From positions 2,008,501 to 2,072,500 of the forward strand of contig NC_010337.2 in the NCBI RefSeq assembly GCF_000019165.1: 64,000 nt of DNA, written 5' to 3'. The translations under genes were made by a program, and so were the position numbers. Within the stretch, counting starts at the first letter, position 1. Each line of letters begins with the position of its first letter. The notes below the pieces were generated by a model, which was not told where the DNA came from, made no database searches, and was given only the letters and a program-made list of their open reading frames with translations. Positions 33,355 through 41,467 of this stretch are shown here, one piece after another. This stretch comes from Heliomicrobium modesticaldum Ice1. Lineage in GTDB: Bacteria; Bacillota; Desulfitobacteriia; Heliobacteriales; Heliobacteriaceae.

Positions 33355-36178
33355 AGGGTATTGGGCGCTGGTCCTTCATGCTCATCTACCTTATGTGCGG
33401 CATCCCGAAAAGCCGGAATACATGGAGGAGCGCTGGCTCTTCGAGGCTTTGACTGAGTGCTATCTGCCGCTCACAGAATCGTGGTTGCGCCTCCGTCGGG
33501 AGGAAGTCCCCTTTCAGGTGACCTTGTCGGTGACGCCCTCGCTGGCGGCCATGCTGACAGACAGCCTGCTGCAGGAGCGGTACCTGCGTTATCTCGGAAA
33601 AATGCTCGCCCTCGCCGATCAGGAGTTAGAACGGAACCGAGACGATCAGGACTTTGCGCCCCTATCGGCCCTGTACAAGGAAAAATTGGAGGCCTGTCGG
33701 CGCCTCTTTCGCGATGAATGGAACTGCCGGATCACCGATGCCTGGAAATCGCTGGCTCAGTCAGGCCATCTCGACCTGTGGACCTCGGCAGCCACCCACG
33801 CTTTCCTGCCCTATGTGTCGGAAGGGAGCTGGCGGCCTCAGATCCGGACGGGGATCGAGCAGCACAAGGCGATCTTCGGCATGGCGCCCCACGGCTTCTG
33901 GCTGCCTGAGTGCGCCTACGCCCCCGGTGTGGAAAAAATCCTTGCCCAGGAGGGTATCGGCTGCTTCGTCGTCGACAACGGTACCTTCCGGCGGGCGCTG
34001 CCTGAGCCGGCCGGTTTTTACCAGCCGCTGCAGATCGGCCATCAGGTGTCGGCCTTCGCCCGCGATCCTGAGACCTCACATCAGGTCTGGGACAAAAAAA
34101 GCGGCTATCCCGGAGACTACGACTACCGCGAATTTTACCGTGACATCGGTTACGACCTGCCTTTTGAGACGGTGGCGCCATTCCTGGATACGGATGTGCC
34201 TGCTGATACAGGCTTCAAGTACTACCGCATCACCGGAAAGGGAGATCACAAAGAACCTTATCGGCGCGACTGGGCGATGGGCAAGGTCAACCTGCACGCC
34301 AGCAACTTCGTCCAAAACCGCTGCGCCCAGGTGGAGCATTTAAGCGGCGCGATGGCAGAACGGCCCATCGTCGTTTCCCCCTATGATGCCGAGCTTTTCG
34401 GTCACTGGTGGTACGAAGGCCCCGATTTTCTAGAGGCGGTGTTGCGCCGGATGGCTTCCCCTGATTCCCCTGTCGTGGCCTCGACGCCGCGCCGCTACCG
34501 GGAAGCCCATGGAGCCGGGCCGGCGGGGCGCATCGCCTTCAGCACCTGGGGTGAAGACGGCTTCGGCAAGGTGTGGCTCAGTGTGGAGAACGATTGGGTC
34601 TACCGGCACCTGCACCGGGCCGAAAGAGAGATGGTCGCCTTGGCCCAGGCCTTTCCCAAAGCCGAAGGCGACATCAGGCGCGCCTTGAACCAGGCAGCGA
34701 GGGAGCTGATGCTCGCCCAGTCGAGTGACTGGCCTTTTATCATGTACACGGGAACGACGGTGCAATACGCCACCTGCCGGTTCGAGGAACATCTCCAACT
34801 CTTTTGGTCTCTGGCCCGCTCCCTGAGAGAGGGCAAGGTCGATCAGGCAGCCCTTGCCGAGGCAAAGTGGAAGCACCCGCTCTTCAGCGACATCGATTAT
34901 CTCGATTATGTCCGCTCCAACCGTTCCTTTGCCAAGACACCTGCCGCCCAGGCAGTTCCCTTCGTTAAGGCGGAACCGGTCTGGATGCTGACCTGGGAGT
35001 ACCCGCCCCGGGTGGTGGGCGGACTGGGACGGGCCGTGGCCGACCTGAGCAAGGCTCTCGTCGCCCGGGGTGTGCCCGTTACCGTGTTCACCTGTGCCGT
35101 CCCTGGTTGCGTCGACCGCGAAGTTGTCGACGGCGTGACGGTCATCCGCCTGCCTGTTCCCGGAGCTCCCCAGGAAGCCGGTTTCTTCGATTGGGTCTAT
35201 CGCTTCAATAGGGCCCTTCTGACCGGGGTGACGGCGGAAGCAGGTTCGGGGCTGCCTTCGATCATTCACGCCCATGACTGGCTGGTCGGCTTGGCGGCCC
35301 GGGAGATCCGCAGTAAAATTGATGTTCCTCTTGTCGTCACGATCCACGCGACAGAGCACGGGCGCCAGCGCGGCCTCTGGAACGACCTGCAGCGCAGCAT
35401 CCATCGGGCCGAAGCGGAACTGGTGGCCGCCGCTGACGGCCTGATCGCCTGTTCTGATTATATGACCCGCGAGGTCTCCCTCCTCTTTGACGCTCCTTGG
35501 GCAGAGATCTGCACCATCGCGAACGGCGTCGATCCGGCCAACGTGGCGCCCCTTCCCGGCGAGGGCAAGCCTATCGAGGCTTTTTGCCAGTCCGGTGAAG
35601 AGCTGATTTTTCATGTGGGACGATTGGTGACGGAAAAAGGCTCGCCGGTCCTGGTGGAGGCGATGCCGTCGGTGCTGCGTCGTCGCCCGCAGGCGCGTCT
35701 GGTCATCGCCGGCAAAGGCCCCCTGCTGGAGACCTTAAAGAAGCGGGCATCCGACCTGGGTGTCAGTGAGAAGATCACCTTTGCCGGTTTTGTCGACGAC
35801 AACAGCCGCAACCGCCTGCTCACCTCGGCTGATGTGGCTGTCTTTCCCAGCCTCTACGAACCCTTCGGCATCGTGGCGCTCGAAGCGATGGCGGCGGGAA
35901 CGCCGGTCATCGTCGGCGATACCGGCGGGCTTGGAGAGATCATCCGCCACGGGCAGAACGGTCTCAAGGTTCCGCCGGGTGACGCCGAGGCCTTGGCGGA
36001 CGCTATTATTCAGGTTCTGGCTGATCGCGACGGGGCGGCGGCCATGGTCCGCGAGGCCTTGCGGGAGGTCGATGAGCGCTACGGATGGGATACCATCGCC
36101 GAACAGACGGTCGCCCTTTACCGGCGAGCCACCGTCAAGCGGCTAACCTCCGGCGCTGTCAGTGAGGCAGCAGGCTAG
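33344..36178 (+). CDS. GH57 branching-enzyme domain fused to GT4 glycogen synthase-like domain
   Basis: 944 residues from GTG at 33344 with AAGGGGG seven bases upstream. Residues 1-530 are a GH57/DUF1957 domain: the N-terminal HAHLPYVRHPE, the catalytic nucleophile region GFWLPECAYAPG (E near 188) and the acid region SPYDAELFGHWWYEG (D near 347). From about 547 to 930 a GT4 fold follows, with TWEYPPRVVGGLGRAV, the DP-type loop HAHDWL, GRLVTEKGS and YEPFGIVALEAMAAG. A single polypeptide could therefore extend and branch alpha-1,4-glucan. It may make or remodel storage glycogen. The exact donor (ADP- or UDP-glucose) cannot be read. Confidence 0.9.
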   Translation: MSVKGYWALVLHAHLPYVRHPEKPEYMEERWLFEALTECYLPLTESWLRLRREEVPFQVTLSVTPSLAAMLTDSLLQERYLRYLGKMLALADQELERNRDDQDFAPLSALYKEKLEACRRLFRDEWNCRITDAWKSLAQSGHLDLWTSAATHAFLPYVSEGSWRPQIRTGIEQHKAIFGMAPHGFWLPECAYAPGVEKILAQEGIGCFVVDNGTFRRALPEPAGFYQPLQIGHQVSAFARDPETSHQVWDKKSGYPGDYDYREFYRDIGYDLPFETVAPFLDTDVPADTGFKYYRITGKGDHKEPYRRDWAMGKVNLHASNFVQNRCAQVEHLSGAMAERPIVVSPYDAELFGHWWYEGPDFLEAVLRRMASPDSPVVASTPRRYREAHGAGPAGRIAFSTWGEDGFGKVWLSVENDWVYRHLHRAEREMVALAQAFPKAEGDIRRALNQAARELMLAQSSDWPFIMYTGTTVQYATCRFEEHLQLFWSLARSLREGKVDQAALAEAKWKHPLFSDIDYLDYVRSNRSFAKTPAAQAVPFVKAEPVWMLTWEYPPRVVGGLGRAVADLSKALVARGVPVTVFTCAVPGCVDREVVDGVTVIRLPVPGAPQEAGFFDWVYRFNRALLTGVTAEAGSGLPSIIHAHDWLVGLAAREIRSKIDVPLVVTIHATEHGRQRGLWNDLQRSIHRAEAELVAAADGLIACSDYMTREVSLLFDAPWAEICTIANGVDPANVAPLPGEGKPIEAFCQSGEELIFHVGRLVTEKGSPVLVEAMPSVLRRRPQARLVIAGKGPLLETLKKRASDLGVSEKITFAGFVDDNSRNRLLTSADVAVFPSLYEPFGIVALEAMAAGTPVIVGDTGGLGEIIRHGQNGLKVPPGDAEALADAIIQVLADRDGAAAMVREALREVDERYGWDTIAEQTVALYRRATVKRLTSGAVSEAAG

Positions 36179-36278
36179 GATTCCTGCGCCTCTCCAGAGG
36201 ATTTCTGCCGCGCTGTGTCTAACTGGATGATACCGAGGGTCCTTTCATCACTGTAGGGGAAAGGCGGGTTCATACCCG

Positions 36279-37457
36279 GTGGCCATTGGCGGCAATCGCA
36301 AAAAAAGCAACCCCTGGGGAGACAGGCCTCCCTTGGGGTCGGACTTATTGGAACAGTTGCGGCAAGAGCGATCATCGGCGACCGGGGGAGCGCGCGCCAT
36401 CGGCGCCCTCCCCGAATCGCCTGAGTCTGCGCCATCGCCGGCGATCAGCCGCCGCAGAATGTTTTGGGGCGCCTTCGCGGCGGTTACCGCCGGCCTGGCA
36501 GGCTTCTTCGGCAGCCGCCAACTGAACGCCGAAAAGCCGGTTCTGGTCGAGTCGCCGGCCGTGGTGTTGCCCGAACGGCGGCTTGACCTGGGACGGATGC
36601 GCAGCCATGTGGCACTGCTGGCGCAACCGGATTGGCAGGGACGCCTTGCCGGCAGCCGCGGTGCCCTCCAGGCCGGCGAGTATATAGCCCAACTGTGGGA
36701 AAAGTGGGGAATCGAGCCGAGAGGGGAAGGGGGAACCTATTTCCAAACCTTCCCCGTTCCGTCGTTTTCCTTGACGAATGTGAACGGCCGCATGCGCCTC
36801 CTGCCTCGAGCCGGGGAAGGGGGTACGGCTGATAACCTGATCGGGTTCATCCCCGGGCGGGATCCCCGGCTGCGCAACAAAGTTGTGGCCCTTTCAGCCC
36901 ATTATGATCACCTGGGCGCCTGGGATGGGGCGGTGTACCCCGGCGCCAACGACAACGCCTCTGGGGTGGCTGTCTTGTTGGAGATCGCCTGCGCTGCCGT
37001 CAAGACGCCGCCGCGCTGCAGCCTCGCTTTTTTCTTGTTTTCCGGTGAAGAGGGCGGGCTGCTGGGGTCAAAGCATTACGCAGAACACCCGACGATTCCG
37101 CTGGAGGATATGATCGGCCTGATCAACCTGGACACGGTCGGCAACGGCGACGAGCGCGACTTCATCTGCTGGATTCCCGAAGAGTATCCCTGGCTGTCTT
37201 ACCTGGACGAGGCGGGTAAGGCGGCTGGAGTGCGGCTGTATCCCCAGGAGCATGGTGGTCACAACAGCGATCACCAGCCCTTTGTCGACAAGGGGGTGGC
37301 GGCGATCACTGTGCTGTCGGCCAGCTGGTTGGAGGGGAACCACACGCCCCAGGATGGGCTCAGCCTGATCCGCCCGGAGAAGCTGGCGCGGATCGCCGAG
37401 TGGAGCTGGCGGGCGATATACAACTTGGCTGAGACAGCAGGGAGAAGGGGCGGATAA
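36279..37457 (+). CDS. Peptidase family M28, anchored or Tat-exported
   Basis: 392 residues from GTG at 36279; the SD is weak, so the start is uncertain. Residues 57-80 read SRRRMFWGAFAAV and a hydrophobic run, similar to a twin-arginine signal but preceded by 56 extra charged residues. The M28 zinc site is complete: LSAHYDHLG near 206, GANDNASGV, FSGEEGGLLG, the Asp of NLDTVG and the final His of EGNHTPQD. These co-catalytic zinc aminopeptidases act on peptides outside the cytoplasm. The gene ends 3 bases before thiF, so they may share a transcript. Confidence 0.85.
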   Translation: MAIGGNRKKSNPWGDRPPLGSDLLEQLRQERSSATGGARAIGALPESPESAPSPAISRRRMFWGAFAAVTAGLAGFFGSRQLNAEKPVLVESPAVVLPERRLDLGRMRSHVALLAQPDWQGRLAGSRGALQAGEYIAQLWEKWGIEPRGEGGTYFQTFPVPSFSLTNVNGRMRLLPRAGEGGTADNLIGFIPGRDPRLRNKVVALSAHYDHLGAWDGAVYPGANDNASGVAVLLEIACAAVKTPPRCSLAFFLFSGEEGGLLGSKHYAEHPTIPLEDMIGLINLDTVGNGDERDFICWIPEEYPWLSYLDEAGKAAGVRLYPQEHGGHNSDHQPFVDKGVAAITVLSASWLEGNHTPQDGLSLIRPEKLARIAEWSWRAIYNLAETAGRRGG

Positions 37458-37460
37458 AAA

Positions 37461-38480
37461 ATGGAACGCTATATCAAACAGATCCGTTTTGGCGCCTTCG
37501 GGGAAGCGGGACAGCGTCGATTGGTCCAATCGACGGTGCTGGTCGCCGGCGTGGGTGCTCTGGGGACTCATCTTGCCAACACCCTTGCCAGGGCCGGTGT
37601 GGGAAAATTGGTGCTGGTCGATCGCGATTTTGTCGAATTGTCGAACCTGCAGCGCCAGATCCTTTACGATGAGGCGGATGCGGCAGCCATGGCTCCCAAA
37701 GCGGTGGCGGCCAAGCAGAAGCTGCAAGCCATCAACAGTGAGATCCAGGTCGAAGCCATTGTGGCCGACATCCACTGGGCCAACCTGCCGCAACTGCTGG
37801 ACGGGGTAGACCTTGTCCTTGACGGCAGCGACAACTTTGACCTGCGCTATCTGCTCAATGACGCCTGTGTGCAAGCAGGCATCCCCTGGATTTACGGCGG
37901 TGTAACGGGCGCCCACGGTATGGCCATGGTCGTCCGTCCCGGACAGGGGCCGTGCCTTCGTTGCCTGATCCCTTCGCCGCCGCCGCCCGGAGCGGCGCCC
38001 ACCTGTGACATGGTCGGCATCCTGGCGCCGGCGATCCAGATGATCACGGCTTTTCAGGCCGTCGAAGCGATGAAGCTCCTGGCCGGACGGGAGGACGAAC
38101 TGGCTGGCGGGCTCTTTTCCGTCGACCTCTGGAACAGCCGCTATGACCTGATCGACCTGACCGCGGCGCGCCGGGACGATTGTCCGGCCTGCAGCCGCCG
38201 GGACTTTCCCTTCCTCGCTGGTCGGGAGGAGATGCAGGCGACTCCGCTCTGCGGTTCCAATGCCGTTCAGATCACGCCGGCCCGGCCGGCCGAACTGGAC
38301 TTGGAGGCCATGTCGGAACGACTTTCGGGCGCCGGGAAGGTGGAGGTCACGCCCTACCTGCTCCGGTTTGCCTCGGCTGAAGGCGAGATGGTGCTCTTTC
38401 GCGACGGACGGGCGATGATCCGGGGGACCCAGGATCCGGTCAAGGCGAAGGCAGTCTATATGCGCTTCATCGGCGCGTAA
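37461..38480 (+). CDS. thiF: ThiF/MoeB-type adenylyltransferase
   Basis: 339 residues. An E1-like Rossmann fold has GVGALG (30-35), the arginine-finger region DFVELSNLQRQILY and the Asp of LDGSDNFDLRY. Two cysteine pairs, CLRC near 165 and CPAC near 240, hold the structural zinc. Such enzymes adenylate the C-terminal Gly-Gly of ThiS or MoaD. No moaD lies in the window while thiS does (22110-22310), so ThiS is the likelier partner. The C-terminal 80 residues after the zinc site look like a small ThiS- or rhodanese-like appendix of unclear role. Confidence 0.85.
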   Translation: MERYIKQIRFGAFGEAGQRRLVQSTVLVAGVGALGTHLANTLARAGVGKLVLVDRDFVELSNLQRQILYDEADAAAMAPKAVAAKQKLQAINSEIQVEAIVADIHWANLPQLLDGVDLVLDGSDNFDLRYLLNDACVQAGIPWIYGGVTGAHGMAMVVRPGQGPCLRCLIPSPPPPGAAPTCDMVGILAPAIQMITAFQAVEAMKLLAGREDELAGGLFSVDLWNSRYDLIDLTAARRDDCPACSRRDFPFLAGREEMQATPLCGSNAVQITPARPAELDLEAMSERLSGAGKVEVTPYLLRFASAEGEMVLFRDGRAMIRGTQDPVKAKAVYMRFIGA

Positions 38481-38577
38481 AGGCGGGTTTCGGCACGGCT
38501 CCGAACAGATCCGATAAATCATGGCTTTGTAATATAGAAATCATTTGAACCTAAGAATCAATGGGAGCAACGGGGGA

Positions 38578-39144
38578 ATGACGGCCTTGGACTGGATTGT
38601 GGGGATCACGGGAGCGAGCGGCTCTATTTACGGCCTGCGGCTGATCGAGGCGATGCAGGATCTGGGGATGGGTCTCCACCTCGTCGTTTCCGAGGCAGGC
38701 GAGCGCGTTCTCCGGGAAGAGACAGGCAAGTCCTTGGCCGAGGTCGCAGCAGGGTGCCGCCTTCATGATGTGCGAGATGTAGGGGCCGCTATCGCCTCCG
38801 GTTCCTTCCCGGCGGCAGGCATGATTGTCATCCCCTGTTCGATGCACACGGTGGCCGCCATGGCCCTCGGTCTCGCCGACAATCTGCTTACCCGTGCAGC
38901 CGATGTGACGCTGAAAGAGGGACGGCCGCTGATCGTCGTCCCTCGGGAGACGCCGCTGCACCTGATCCACTTAGAAAACTTGCGGCGCCTCGCCCAGGCG
39001 GGAGCGAGGATCGTTCCGGCCATGCCGGCTTTCTATCACCGTCCGACGACGATGAACGAATTGGTCGACTTCGTGGTAGGGAAGGTTCTCGATCAGGCGG
39101 GTATTGCACACCAGCTATTCAAGCGATGGGGAGAGACGGAATAA
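38578..39144 (+). CDS. ubiX: Flavin prenyltransferase UbiX
   Basis: 188 residues from ATG at 38578. The FMN-binding start IVGITGASGSIYGLRL, the middle IIPCSMHTVAAMALGLADNL and the C-terminal LIVVPRETPLHLIHLENL are diagnostic for UbiX/Pad1. UbiX makes the prenylated FMN cofactor for UbiD-type decarboxylases. No ubiD is next to it. In this type of organism a role in menaquinone synthesis is likely. A strong terminator follows, separating it from the dcw cluster. Confidence 0.92.
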   Translation: MTALDWIVGITGASGSIYGLRLIEAMQDLGMGLHLVVSEAGERVLREETGKSLAEVAAGCRLHDVRDVGAAIASGSFPAAGMIVIPCSMHTVAAMALGLADNLLTRAADVTLKEGRPLIVVPRETPLHLIHLENLRRLAQAGARIVPAMPAFYHRPTTMNELVDFVVGKVLDQAGIAHQLFKRWGETE

Positions 39145-39168
39145 GCGCCAAAAGGCATAGGACTTGAG

Positions 39169-39199
39169 GGACTCCGGGGCAGGACCGGGGTCCTTTTTT
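39169..39199 (+). terminator. Terminator after ubiX
   Basis: GGACTCCGG (39169-39177) pairs with CCGGGGTCC (39185-39193), with one G-T pair, and is followed by six T. Confidence 0.88.
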
Positions 39200-39249
39200 C
39201 ATCTTCACCCTAATTTTTCCTCAAACTAGGCAGGAAAAAGGGGCGATAC

Positions 39250-39297
39250 GTGGAATGAAGTGGTGTGCAGTGGTAGAAAAGTGGTTTAAAGTGGTGG
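39250..39297 (+). promoter_or_regulatory. MraZ-binding repeats upstream of mraZ
   Basis: Five GTGG words start at 39250, 39260, 39270, 39281 and 39291, spaced 10, 10, 11 and 10 bases; the last two read AAAGTGGTTT and AAAGTGGTGG. This helical-phase array matches the known MraZ operator (repeats of GTGG or TGGG type at about 10-bp steps). MraZ itself is encoded 10 bases downstream, so autoregulation of the dcw cluster is expected. Confidence 0.8.
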
Positions 39298-39306
39298 AAC
39301 GCGCCG

Positions 39307-39738
39307 ATGTTCATGGGGGAATACCAGCATGCCATCGATCCGAAAGGCCGGTTGTTCATGCCGGCCCGCTTGCGGGAGTCCCTGGGTGAGGCTTTTGTGG
39401 CCACCAAGGGGCTCGATGGCTGTTTGTTCGTATACCCTAAGGAAGAGTGGAAACGGCTCGAAGAAAAGCTGAAGGCGCTCCCCTTCACGCGGGCCGACGC
39501 CCGGGCTTTTCAACGATTCTTCTTCTCCGGCGCCGGCGAATGTGAAGTGGATAAGCAGGGGAGAATACTGGTTCCCGCTCACCTGCGCGAACATGCGGCC
39601 TTGGAAAAAGATGTGGTCATCATCGGCGCCGGCGCTCGCGTGGAGATCTGGAGCCGGGAACGTTGGAGCAAGTATAACGAGAAAGCGGCGCCATCCTATG
39701 AAGAGGTGGCCGAGAAACTGATCGACTTTGACCTGTAG
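39307..39738 (+). CDS. mraZ: Transcriptional regulator MraZ
   Basis: 143 residues with two SpoVT/AbrB-like swapped-hairpin halves. The first is [20 protein letters not shown] (4-23) and the second [18 protein letters not shown]. Both keep the D-x2-GR motif that binds DNA. MraZ forms a ring and regulates the division and cell-wall cluster through the repeats directly upstream. It is the first gene of dcw, as in most bacteria. Confidence 0.95.
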   Translation: MFMGEYQHAIDPKGRLFMPARLRESLGEAFVATKGLDGCLFVYPKEEWKRLEEKLKALPFTRADARAFQRFFFSGAGECEVDKQGRILVPAHLREHAALEKDVVIIGAGARVEIWSRERWSKYNEKAAPSYEEVAEKLIDFDL

Positions 39739-39794
39739 GTTGACCGGGCCGGCTTTCGGCGACAGGTCGCTGAGCACTGGACGGAGGTTGCCCC

Positions 39795-40736
39795 ATGGTT
39801 TTTCATCACATCCCTGTGTTGTTGCATCAGGTGTTGGAGGTGCTTAAGCCGCGTCCCGAAGGTGTCTACCTAGACGGAACGGTGGGCGGCGGCGGTCACA
39901 GCGCGGCAATATTGCAGAAGCTATCAGGACGAGGGAGGGTGATCGGACTTGATCAGGACCCGGCAGCCCTTGCGGCAGCCGGGCGTAAGCTGGCCTCCTT
40001 CGGCGACCGGGTCACGCTGGTGCGGTCCAATTTCCGCCACATCGGTGCTGTCGTCGCTGAACTGGGTCTTACGGGGAAAATCGACGGGATCCTGCTCGAT
40101 ATCGGCGTTTCTTCCCACCAACTGGATGAGGCGGAACGAGGGTTTACCTACCGGATGGATGCTCCCCTTGACATGCGGATGAACCCTGAGAGCGCACTGA
40201 CAGCGTCCAAATTGCTCAATGAAGCGCCTGAAGGGGAGATCGCTCGCATCCTCCGCGACTATGGTGAAGAGCGGTGGGCGAAACGGATCGCCCAGTTTAT
40301 CGTGAAGCGCCGTGCCCTACAACCCCTGGAGCGGACGGGCGAACTGGTCGATATCATCCGCGCCGCCATCCCGGCGGCGGCCCGCCAGGAAGGGGGGCAT
40401 CCGGCGAAGCGGACCTTTCAAGCCTTGCGGATCGCTGTCAACGATGAACTGGGGGCGCTGGAAGAGGCCTTGCCTGCGGCGTTGGAGGCCCTCGCGCCTG
40501 GCGGCCGGCTGGCCGTGATCAGCTTCCATTCTTTGGAGGATCGCATCGTCAAGAGCTTTTTTGCAGAACAGGCGAGAGGTTGCCTTTGCCCCCCTGATTT
40601 CCCTGTCTGTGCCTGTGGAAACCGGCCGAAGGTGAAGATCATCACCAAAAAACCGCTGGTCGGCTCCGACGAGGAGATGCGAGCAAATCCCCGCGCTCAG
40701 AGCGCCAAGCTGAGAGCGGCTGAGAAAATCAGATAA
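39795..40736 (+). CDS. rsmH: 16S rRNA m4C1402 methyltransferase RsmH
   Basis: 313 residues with GGAGG eight bases before the ATG. The N-terminal SAM-binding loop is YLDGTVGGGGHSAAIL, and the family motifs DGILLDIGVSSHQLDEAERGF (broken here only by naming), FQALRIAVNDEL and VISFHSLEDRIVK are present. RsmH (MraW) methylates N4 of C1402 in 16S rRNA. Its position after mraZ is conserved across bacteria. Confidence 0.95.
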   Translation: MVFHHIPVLLHQVLEVLKPRPEGVYLDGTVGGGGHSAAILQKLSGRGRVIGLDQDPAALAAAGRKLASFGDRVTLVRSNFRHIGAVVAELGLTGKIDGILLDIGVSSHQLDEAERGFTYRMDAPLDMRMNPESALTASKLLNEAPEGEIARILRDYGEERWAKRIAQFIVKRRALQPLERTGELVDIIRAAIPAAARQEGGHPAKRTFQALRIAVNDELGALEEALPAALEALAPGGRLAVISFHSLEDRIVKSFFAEQARGCLCPPDFPVCACGNRPKVKIITKKPLVGSDEEMRANPRAQSAKLRAAEKIR

Positions 40737-40771
40737 GCGGGTCGTTCTAGAGGACGAGGAGGTAGCATAGG

Positions 40772-41323
40772 TTGAAACAAGCCACCGCCCCTGTGATCGA
40801 CCATTTCGAGGATGTACGGCCGGCAACGCCTCCGCCTGAAGCGCCGAAAGTCGTTCCGAAAGTGAAGGTCAGCGGAAGAAGCAAGCGTCAGGCCGTCATC
40901 GCCGCAATTCTGGTGATGGCCTGCGGGCTCGCCGTCGTTTCGCAGTACGCCGCTGTGGCCTTCGAGGCCAAGACGGTGAACCAGTTGCGATCCGAATTGA
41001 CGAAAGAGAAAAATGCCTTGGACCACCTGCGGGTAGATGTGAACCGGCTTAAATCGTTGGAACGCGTGGAAGCGGTGGCAACGAGCAAGTTGGGCATGCA
41101 GAGGCCAAAGTATGAAAAGGTGCTCGCCATCTCTGCGGTGACCGGGTCTGCCAAGGCCGGGGCGACGCTTGTGGCGACTGACACAAGCCAGGGAGAGGAG
41201 AAACCTGGTGAGGACAGAACACAAACGGCGGCGGCTGATCCGGAACAGGCGCCTGTGGGCGATAACCCCTTCGCCGCCGCCGTGACGCGCTTCTTTCAAC
41301 GCATCACCTTCGGCATGCTCTGA
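40772..41323 (+). CDS. ftsL: FtsL-like cell division protein
   Basis: 183 residues from TTG at 40772 with AGGAGG nine bases upstream. It is a bitopic protein: a proline-rich cytoplasmic part (1-40), one membrane helix at about 41-62, a leucine-type coiled coil at 66-98, then a long Ala/Gly/Asp extension that few FtsL proteins have. FtsL and DivIC-like proteins bridge FtsQ and the FtsW-FtsI synthase at the septum. Sequence alone is weak in this family, so the assignment rests on size, topology and the place between rsmH and the PBP. Confidence 0.85.
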   Translation: MKQATAPVIDHFEDVRPATPPPEAPKVVPKVKVSGRSKRQAVIAAILVMACGLAVVSQYAAVAFEAKTVNQLRSELTKEKNALDHLRVDVNRLKSLERVEAVATSKLGMQRPKYEKVLAISAVTGSAKAGATLVATDTSQGEEKPGEDRTQTAAADPEQAPVGDNPFAAAVTRFFQRITFGML

Positions 41324-41342
41324 TCTGAGGCTCGAAGCCCCC

Positions 41343-41372
41343 TTGCCCTTGATGAGAAATTGATCCTATAAT
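41343..41372 (+). promoter_or_regulatory. Promoter in the leader of the PBP gene
   Basis: TTGCCC (41343-41348) is 18 bases from TATAAT (41367-41372). It would start a transcript about 90 bases before the PBP gene that passes through the terminator-like hairpin at 41412-41445. Confidence 0.5.
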
Positions 41373-41411
41373 GGTAGGCGTGGAAGGTCGGGTCCCTGTG
41401 TCCAGGCGGTT

Positions 41412-41445
41412 CCTCCCGGGATTGACCTGGGAGGTTTTGGTTTTT
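41412..41445 (+). terminator. Intrinsic terminator or attenuator in the PBP leader
   Basis: CCTCCC (41412-41417) pairs with GGGAGG (41429-41434), extended by internal GG/CC, and is followed by TTTTGGTTTTT. It stands between ftsL and the PBP gene, downstream of its own promoter. An upstream CCAGG (near 41402) could pair instead with the CCTGG of the terminator arm, giving an alternative fold. Confidence 0.55.
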
Positions 41446-41467
41446 ATGGAAATAAGGGGAGGATAAT

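Noticed and set aside
37068-38522. 484-codon minus-strand frame opposite the M28 peptidase and thiF genes
   Set aside because: It spans two well-supported plus-strand genes, lacks an SD and shows no family motif.
41390-41445. T-box leader before the PBP gene
   Set aside because: The terminator is there, but no T-box sequence, specifier loop or AGGGTGGNACCGCG-like antiterminator could be found.
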